NCBI GenBank assembly: GCA_964619675.1
Contig: CAZUEO010000008.1
Span: 1-64,000, forward strand
Source of the DNA: JAPLMW01 sp964619675
GTDB taxonomy: Bacteria; Planctomycetota; Phycisphaerae; Sedimentisphaerales; UBA12454
Direction of reading: 5' to 3'
DNA length: 64,000 nucleotides
The number at the start of each line of letters is the position of its first letter. The first letter of the stretch is position 1. Below, piece by piece: positions 58,504 to 64,000 of this stretch. The notes under the pieces were generated by a model. It searched no databases. It saw nothing but the letters and a program-made list of their open reading frames with translations, and was not told the origin of the DNA. The translations under genes and the position numbers were made by a program.

Positions 58504-59766
58504 ATGAAAACTTCGAATAAATCGACAACAAAAAGAGAAGGGCAGATTTATCAGCTTACAACGCTGGTAGCCGGGGGCTTTGCGCTTGGAGAAGTACTGG
58601 ACAAGCTCGCACGCGCCGCCGTGGAAATTACGGGGGCCTCCGCCTGCTCGATAAGACTGCTCGACGACGAGACAGGCAAGCTGAAAATGAGAAGTACCTT
58701 CGGACTGAGCGAAGAATACAGAAACAAAGGGCCTGTAACAAAAGACGACCCTGTTATCAAAGCCGCCTTTGCAGGCCAGGCCGTCATCATAGACGATATG
58801 GGAGATGATGCCCGCGTAAAATACAAAGAGGCATCGAAAAAAGAAGGCCTGGTCAGCCAGCTTACCGTCAAAATGGAGTTCAAAAATAAACCCGTAGGTG
58901 TACTGCGGCTGTATAGACCAACTTATGGCGGATTTACGGAAAGCGATATTACGCTTGCAAGGTCGGTGGCCTCGCAGTGCGCCGTCGCAATTACAAACGC
59001 AAAAAACTACGCAAGAGCTTTGCAGGGTGCACAGATAGCAGAGCAAATGAGACTGGCCGGCGTCATTCAGAGAAGAATGATACCGCAGACCGCTCCGAAA
59101 ATGCCGGGGCTCGACATTGCCGCTGCATATAAGCCCTGCTTCGGCATAGGCGGAGACCTCTATGACTTTATCAAACTCGACGAAAATTCCATCGCCATTG
59201 CTATTGCCGATGTAATCGGCAAGGGTATCCCGGCAGCCCTTATGATGAGCTCATTTAGAGGAATGATACGTGCATACGCCGATGGCGGACACAAAAGGCA
59301 CTGTCTGACTGAAATCATCCAAAAGCTTAATGCCACCGCCTGCCAGGAATGCAGAGACGGCGAATTTATTACCCTGTTTTATGCCGTTATCAACACAAAG
59401 GAAAAAACCATTACTTACTGCAACTGCGGACATGAGCCGGCACTGCTGACCAGAGACGGCAAACTCAGAGAGCTCAAAAAGGGAGGCCTCGTTTTCGGAG
59501 TTATGAAAAACAGTGTTTATGAAATAGAGACCGTCGAACTCAAAACAGACGACTGCCTGCTGTTCTACACTGACGGCCTTATCGATGCAGTCAACTTCGA
59601 CGACAGGATGTGGGGCATACAAAACTTATACAAAACGTTCAAACAGGCTGCAAAAGGTACTGCCGGCGAAATTGTAAACTACATCCTTGCCTACAGAAGA
59701 CGCTTTATCGGTCTGGCACGCCAGAGGGACGATACAAGCATCGTTGTAATCAGAGTTACCGGTTAA
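58504..59766 (+). CDS. GAF-domain PP2C (SpoIIE/RsbU-type) phosphatase
   Basis: The 420-residue protein has an N-terminal GAF domain (about residues 15-175, with TGASACSIRLLDDETGKLKM and VKMEFKNKPVGVLRLYRP) and a C-terminal SpoIIE-type PP2C phosphatase: IGGDLYDFIKLDENSIAIAI (metal-binding Asp), ADVIGKGIPAALMMS, ITYCNCGHEPALL and FYTDGLIDA. It probably dephosphorylates an anti-anti-sigma factor in response to a small-molecule signal. A partner is not seen in this window. It ends one base before cmk, so it may be cotranscribed. Confidence 0.9.
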   Translation: MKTSNKSTTKREGQIYQLTTLVAGGFALGEVLDKLARAAVEITGASACSIRLLDDETGKLKMRSTFGLSEEYRNKGPVTKDDPVIKAAFAGQAVIIDDMGDDARVKYKEASKKEGLVSQLTVKMEFKNKPVGVLRLYRPTYGGFTESDITLARSVASQCAVAITNAKNYARALQGAQIAEQMRLAGVIQRRMIPQTAPKMPGLDIAAAYKPCFGIGGDLYDFIKLDENSIAIAIADVIGKGIPAALMMSSFRGMIRAYADGGHKRHCLTEIIQKLNATACQECRDGEFITLFYAVINTKEKTITYCNCGHEPALLTRDGKLRELKKGGLVFGVMKNSVYEIETVELKTDDCLLFYTDGLIDAVNFDDRMWGIQNLYKTFKQAAKGTAGEIVNYILAYRRRFIGLARQRDDTSIVVIRVTG

Positions 59767-59767
59767 A

Positions 59768-60439
59768 ATGGCTGAATTGATAATAACTATTGACGGCCCT
59801 GCAGGAAGCGGAAAAAGCACAGCAGCGAAACTGCTCGCCGCAAAAATAGGCGCCGCTTTTCTCGACACCGGTGCTATGTATAGAACCGTAACCCTGGCCG
59901 CAATGCAAAACCAAATCGACCTGAACGACGTGAAAGCTGTCGAAAAGCTAATCGACAGCACCGATTTCAAGTTTGAAATCGCAAATGACCAAATGACCGT
60001 AAAGATAAATAACAATGATGTTACCGAGCAAATCAGGGACCCGAAAGTCACGGAAAATATATTTTTTATAGCATCGCAGCCGTGCTTGCGAAGCAGACTT
60101 GTGCAAATGCAGCGAAGTTTCGTCGAAAAGCATCAAAAAATCGTAACCGAAGGCAGAGACCAGGGAACCGTAGTCTTCCCGAATGCCGCTTATAAATTTT
60201 TCCTTACGGCTCAACCATCGGAAAGAACAAAAAGACGAGGCGAAGAACTGACCCGAAAAGGTCTTAAAGTCGATATGGCTAAACTCCACAGCGAAATTGA
60301 AAGCAGGGATACCTCAGACGAAAACAGAGACACCGGTCCTCTGGCAGCGGCAAAGGACGCTGTAATAATTGACAATACAAATTTTACGCCTGAGCAGACA
60401 TTAAATGAAATTCTTAAAATCATTAATAAAAAAGATTGA
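59768..60439 (+). CDS. cmk: Cytidylate kinase
   Basis: The 223-residue protein phosphorylates CMP/dCMP. It has a P-loop (GPAGSGKSTAAKLLAAKIG), FLDTGAMYRTVTLAAM (CMP-binding), TEGRDQGTVVFPNA and RTKRRGEEL (lid Arg residues), and a C-terminal NTNFTPEQTLNEI. It opens the classic cmk-plsC-ispH-rpsA cluster of anaerobes. Its stop overlaps the plsC start by 35 bases, indicating tight coupling. Confidence 0.95.
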   Translation: MAELIITIDGPAGSGKSTAAKLLAAKIGAAFLDTGAMYRTVTLAAMQNQIDLNDVKAVEKLIDSTDFKFEIANDQMTVKINNNDVTEQIRDPKVTENIFFIASQPCLRSRLVQMQRSFVEKHQKIVTEGRDQGTVVFPNAAYKFFLTAQPSERTKRRGEELTRKGLKVDMAKLHSEIESRDTSDENRDTGPLAAAKDAVIIDNTNFTPEQTLNEILKIINKKD

Positions 60440-61100
60440 AAATATTCTAAGCTATACCTGGTATTCTTTCTGGTGCTGGGGCTGCAAATTTTTCTGCATA
60501 CTTTTCTTTCAGCCTCGGACGTTCAACCCGACCCATATTCCGAAAACAGGCGGCTTTCTGCTGCTGTCCAATCACCAGAGTTTCGTTGACCCGATGTTTG
60601 ATGCTACGCCTATACCACGGCAATGCTGTTTTGCTGCGAGGGATACGCTTTTTAAAATCTTCTTTTTCGGCAGATTTGTCCATTCATTTAACGCTATACC
60701 GCTTAAACGAGGTCAGGCCGACCTGACCGCTATGAAAACTTTTATCGAAAAGCTCAGGGATGGTTTCGGTCTTGTCCTGTATCCCGAGGGAACGCGGACC
60801 AGCGACGGAAAAATCGCCCAAATAAAACCGGGATTTGGGCTTCTGGCCCGCAGAGCTAACGTCCCCGTCGTCCCAGTGGTTATTGACGGCGCCTTCGAAT
60901 GCTGGCCAAGACATAAAAAACTCTGGAGACCTCACAAAGTTTACGTTTACTACGGAAAACCGATACCGCCGGAGAAAATTGTCGAGATGGGCGACAGAGG
61001 ATTTGCCGAATACATCACCAAACTCCTGAGAGAAATGCAGACAGAGCTCAGGTTAAAAATCGGAAGAAAACCTTATAATTATGAGGACGGCAACGAATGA
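60405..61100 (+). CDS. plsC: 1-acyl-glycerol-3-phosphate acyltransferase
   Basis: The 231-residue protein has the NHxxxxD motif (LLSNHQSFVDPMFD, about 51-64) and LVLYPEGTRTSDGKIAQIKP, the two catalytic blocks of PlsC, and a first hydrophobic helix near residues 13-35. It makes phosphatidic acid for membrane lipids. The start lies inside the end of cmk; ispH begins four bases before its stop. Confidence 0.93.
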   Translation: MKFLKSLIKKIENILSYTWYSFWCWGCKFFCILFFQPRTFNPTHIPKTGGFLLLSNHQSFVDPMFDATPIPRQCCFAARDTLFKIFFFGRFVHSFNAIPLKRGQADLTAMKTFIEKLRDGFGLVLYPEGTRTSDGKIAQIKPGFGLLARRANVPVVPVVIDGAFECWPRHKKLWRPHKVYVYYGKPIPPEKIVEMGDRGFAEYITKLLREMQTELRLKIGRKPYNYEDGNE

Positions 61101-61954
61101 AGGTCATAGTCGCACAAGGTTGTGGGTTCTGTCCAGGTGTGCGAAATGCCATAAAGATTGCACAGCAAACCCTGGCAAAAAGAAAAAAAGGTGTGGGGGT
61201 TTATAGTCTCGGCGAAATCATTCACAACAAGGATGTCGTCAGACAACTGGCAAAGGCAGGACTTAAATTCGCTGAAAATGTCGAAAAGATTGCCGGCGGC
61301 ACTGTTATTATCCGCTCGCACGGCGCCACAGAACAGCAGTTAAAGCAAGCCCGAAAAAAAGGCCTTAAAATTGTCGACGCAACCTGCGTGCTCGTAAAAA
61401 GAGTCCAAAAAATCGCAAAAATGCTCCATCGGGAAGGATACAAAGTTGTCATTATTGGCGACAAAGGCCATCCTGAAATACAGGCGGTGCTTGGTTCAGC
61501 ACCCGGTATCGCCGTTATAGGAAATAACAAAGATATTAATAATCTTCCCAAAAATCAGAAATTAGGCATCATTTGTCAGACTACTCAAAGCCCCCAGCAT
61601 TTCGCAAAAATGACAGCTCAAATCGCAAAAACCAGTTTTTCTGAGCTGAAAATCATCAATACCCTATGCAAAGAGGCCATAAAAAGGCAGACCTGTGCTA
61701 TCCAGTTATGCAAACAGGTCGATATTATGTTCGTACTTGGCGGTCTGCACAGCGCAAATACCAGAAAACTGGCACAAGTTTGTAAAAAATACAATTCTAA
61801 AACCTTTCATTTGCAAAACTGGAAAGAACTTGATAAAAGTAGCCTTTTCGGTAATAATACCGCTGGCGTAACGGCGGGAGCTTCTACGCCGCAATGGATT
61901 ATTGACGACTTCGTTGAAAATTTGCGGAGGTTTAACACCAGAAAGAAGAAATAG
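61097..61954 (+). CDS. ispH: 4-hydroxy-3-methylbut-2-enyl diphosphate reductase
   Basis: The 285-residue protein is the last enzyme of the MEP isoprenoid pathway, a [4Fe-4S] reductase. The three cluster Cys are in GFCPGVRNA, VDATCVLVKRV and LCKEAIKR, and the substrate His residues are in IIHNKDVV, RSHGATE and DKGHPEIQ. All are present. The frame overlaps plsC by four bases and is followed, after a repeat-bearing gap, by rpsA. Confidence 0.95.
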   Translation: MKVIVAQGCGFCPGVRNAIKIAQQTLAKRKKGVGVYSLGEIIHNKDVVRQLAKAGLKFAENVEKIAGGTVIIRSHGATEQQLKQARKKGLKIVDATCVLVKRVQKIAKMLHREGYKVVIIGDKGHPEIQAVLGSAPGIAVIGNNKDINNLPKNQKLGIICQTTQSPQHFAKMTAQIAKTSFSELKIINTLCKEAIKRQTCAIQLCKQVDIMFVLGGLHSANTRKLAQVCKKYNSKTFHLQNWKELDKSSLFGNNTAGVTAGASTPQWIIDDFVENLRRFNTRKKK

Positions 61955-62098
61955 ACAGACATTGCTGCTCAGGGATAGATACGCATTGGCTGGCAAGGTC
62001 AATGCGTTTTTGTGTCGTTTTTTAATAAAAACCGCCGATGCGTTTAAAGCGGATGTGGAGGACGCAAAGGCTGATTACTGTACTCCACGAAAGGCTTG

Positions 62099-62136
62099 TC
62101 CGCCGAAGCTTTAGCGAAGGCGGAAAGGAAGGTGTT
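62099..62136. repeat. Palindrome leading into the rpsA ribosome-binding site
   Basis: TCCGCCGAAGCTTTAGCGAA followed by GGCGGA (62099-62124) pairs TCCGCC with GGCGGA and TTCGC-like inner bases. It is followed at once by AAGGAAGG (62125-62132) and the ATG at 62137, so the repeat is part of the rpsA leader. Confidence 0.65.
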
Positions 62137-64000
62137 ATGGTTGACAGAAACATTATTCAAAAACTGGGGTTCACTCCCCAGGAACTTGACTCAAAAGTAA
62201 ACGAACTTTTCGGCGAAACAGAAAACAAACTCTTATTAGAAGCACTTGATAAGAAAGTTGACATCCTTGTGCAGGGAAACATCCTCAAAGGCAGAATCCT
62301 CCAGCAAATTGGAAATGACGTAATTCTCGAAATCGGCTTAAAAAGCGAAGGCGTAGTTGACGCATCGGAATTTGACTCGCCGGACGAAATCCAGCCGGGC
62401 AACGAAATAGAAATCCTCATTGAAGAAGTCGACTCCGGCGGACTTATTCTGCTGAACAAAAGAAAAGCCGACAGAATCAGAGGCTGGGAACGCATCATCT
62501 CGACAAAAAAGGAAGGCGATGTCGTAAAAGGCACAGTTATTCGAAGAATCAAAGGCGGTCTGCTCGTCGATATCAGCGTGCCTGTTTTTCTGCCTGCTTC
62601 ACAGGTAGACATCAGAAAGCCGGGCGATATAAGCAGATTCATCGGCCAGCAGGTCGAGTGTCAAATATTGAAAATCGACACTGAAAACAAAAATATAGTC
62701 GTTTCAAGAAGAAAAATCATTGAAGAAGCACGCGCCGCCAGCAAGGAAAAACTGCTCACAGAAATAGAGGTGGGACAGAAAAGAAAGGGCATCGTCAAAA
62801 ATATTGCGGATTTCGGTGTCTTCGTTGACCTGGGCGGACTTGACGGCCTGCTGCATATATCGGATTTAAGCTGGGGAAGGGTCTCGCATCCGTCGGAAGT
62901 TGTCCAGCTCGACCAGGAAATCGAATGCGTCGTCATCGGCGTCGACAAGGAAAACGAAAAAGTATCGCTCGGTCTGAAGCAGAAGAACCCAAGTCCCTGG
63001 GAAAACATCGAAGCAAGATATCCAATCGGCACAAGGGTAAAAGGCACTGTGGTAAACGTTATGAACTACGGCATCTTTGTAAGGCTTGAAGAAGGCGTCG
63101 AAGGACTCGTGCATATCAGCGAAATGAGCTGGACGAAAAAAATCAATTACCCGGGCGACATTTACAAGGTCGGCGATGAAATAGAAATTGTCATACTCGA
63201 TGTCAACAAGGAAAAACAGGAAATATCGCTCGGAATCAAGCAGCTCGAAGCAAATCCCTGGACAGTTGCCTCGCAGAAATATCCTGCCGGAACCATCGTA
63301 ACCGTAAAGGTTACAAGCCTTACAAATTATGGTGCCTTTGTCGAAATCGAAGCCGGTATCGACGGCCTGATTCATATCTCAGACATAAGCTGGACGAAAA
63401 AATACAATCACCCGTCGGAAGCCCTGCAGAAAGACCAGCAGGTAAAATGCGTCGTCCTCGAAGTTGACGAGGAAAAGCAGCGCATATCGCTGGGCATAAA
63501 ACAGCTTACTGAAGACCCCTGGCTGCACGCGATACCGGAAAAATACCTGCCGGGCCAGATTGTAAAAGGCATTGTCACAAAAATAACCAACTTTGGCGTC
63601 TTCGTCGAGCTTGAACCGGACCTCGAAGGGCTGCTTCACATTTCTGAAATAGCAGACCATAAAATCGACAGCCCGCAGGATATCGTAAAACCCAACGAGG
63701 AAATCGAGGTAAAAATACTGAGGGTTGACAGCGATTCGAGAAAAATCGGCCTGTCTATGCGAAGAGTCAAATGGGCTGAAGAAGACCAGAAACACATCGC
63801 TGAAAAACCGCTCGACCTTGCCGAAGCGAGTCAAGGCGGGCAGTCTCCTGCCGAACCAACGGCAAAAAAAGAAAACGCCGACGGCCTTCAAATTCCACCG
63901 ATTTCCGACCTCGGCTCGACACCCAGCTTCGACGAGCAAGGCGAGCCTCGTCGAGACGGGGATGTACCGCAGGAAAACCAGGAGCCGAAAGGCCCGTCAA
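62137..64000 (+). CDS. rpsA: 30S ribosomal protein S1-like protein (partial at right edge)
   Basis: The frame is open from the ATG at 62137 to the end of the window (621 codons) and encodes at least five S1 RNA-binding domains (for example VGQKRKGIVKNIADFGVFVD, GTRVKGTVVNVMNYGIFV, GTIVTVKVTSLTNYGAFVEI and GQIVKGIVTKITNFGVFVEL). AAGGAAGG precedes the ATG by four bases. The gene order cmk-plsC-ispH-rpsA is typical. The Pro/Glu-rich C-terminal tail, not part of the S1 fold, includes two stretches encoded by palindromes (63818-63841 and 63929-63954), so repeats have been absorbed in frame. The end lies outside the window. Confidence 0.93.
   Translation, partial: MVDRNIIQKLGFTPQELDSKVNELFGETENKLLLEALDKKVDILVQGNILKGRILQQIGNDVILEIGLKSEGVVDASEFDSPDEIQPGNEIEILIEEVDSGGLILLNKRKADRIRGWERIISTKKEGDVVKGTVIRRIKGGLLVDISVPVFLPASQVDIRKPGDISRFIGQQVECQILKIDTENKNIVVSRRKIIEEARAASKEKLLTEIEVGQKRKGIVKNIADFGVFVDLGGLDGLLHISDLSWGRVSHPSEVVQLDQEIECVVIGVDKENEKVSLGLKQKNPSPWENIEARYPIGTRVKGTVVNVMNYGIFVRLEEGVEGLVHISEMSWTKKINYPGDIYKVGDEIEIVILDVNKEKQEISLGIKQLEANPWTVASQKYPAGTIVTVKVTSLTNYGAFVEIEAGIDGLIHISDISWTKKYNHPSEALQKDQQVKCVVLEVDEEKQRISLGIKQLTEDPWLHAIPEKYLPGQIVKGIVTKITNFGVFVELEPDLEGLLHISEIADHKIDSPQDIVKPNEEIEVKILRVDSDSRKIGLSMRRVKWAEEDQKHIAEKPLDLAEASQGGQSPAEPTAKKENADGLQIPPISDLGSTPSFDEQGEPRRDGDVPQENQEPKGPS
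63929..63954. repeat. Palindrome in the rpsA tail
   Basis: TCGACGAG / CTCGTCGA arms of 8 bases with a 10-base loop, in frame within the C-terminal tail of the S1 protein (residues FDEQGEPRRDG). It has no counterpart in the S1 domains upstream. Confidence 0.55.

Overview
This is a 64 kb stretch of a draft scaffold with two 100-base N gaps (24059-24158 and 57489-57588). It most likely comes from an uncultured Planctomycetota bacterium of the Phycisphaerae/Sedimentisphaerales type; this is inferred from gene content, not from a marker phylogeny. The clues are: diderm envelope genes (lptE, a bamD-like gene, a SurA/PpiC chaperone); a chlamydia/planctomycete-type histone H1-like (Hc1) protein; PEP-CTERM sorting; GT-C/TPR membrane proteins in tandem; a GH97 glycosidase; and very abundant short palindromic and 7-base-period repeats.

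Layout. 1-8.7 kb: the end of a hydrogenase maturation protease, a response regulator, a PfkB kinase, purF-purM, a membrane protein, a TerB-like protein, then minus-strand genes including a fabZ-like dehydratase, a nuclease-dead UvrC-like protein and the Hc1-like protein. 9.3-14.7 kb is a repeat-rich accessory island. It holds a candidate retron: a promoter, a structured RNA with a1/a2 arms, a 99-aa protein, an XRE regulator, a retron-like reverse transcriptase and an HNH nuclease, all on the minus strand. A free-standing HNH endonuclease follows. 14.7-23.9 kb: cstA, a LOG-family gene, nth, GH97, dsbD-like and ftsH, all on the minus strand. 23.9-25 kb is a block of palindromic and heptamer repeats around the first gap. 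25-29.4 kb: a small membrane protein overlapping a type IIG restriction-modification enzyme, then an MNT-HEPN protein. 29.9-31.4 kb: lptE and bamD-like. 31.7-36.4 kb is a second accessory island: a Cys-rich mini-protein, a second HNH paralogue, the DUF5131/TcmP pair and an AAA+/DUF4143 ATPase.

36.4-64 kb is mostly housekeeping. It contains a PpiC isomerase divergent from purC; two tandem GT-C/TPR proteins; a sugar isomerase-like protein and a shikimate-kinase-like protein; a DUF6485 protein and a TGS GTPase; the leucine operon leuA-leuC-leuD-leuB, preceded by a Leu-rich leader peptide that suggests attenuation; asd, truA, a GT4 glycosyltransferase, yjbQ, a PEP-CTERM protein, ftsK and a PH-domain protein; tRNA-Arg(TCG); arfB, acylphosphatase, a GAF/SpoIIE phosphatase; and the conserved cmk-plsC-ispH-rpsA cluster, with rpsA running off the right end.

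The most interesting signals are the candidate retron with its ncRNA, the leucine leader upstream of leuA, a mobile-looking 38-nt hairpin with filled and empty sites, and repeats (heptamers and palindromes) that have become part of coding sequences, including an LptE signal peptide.
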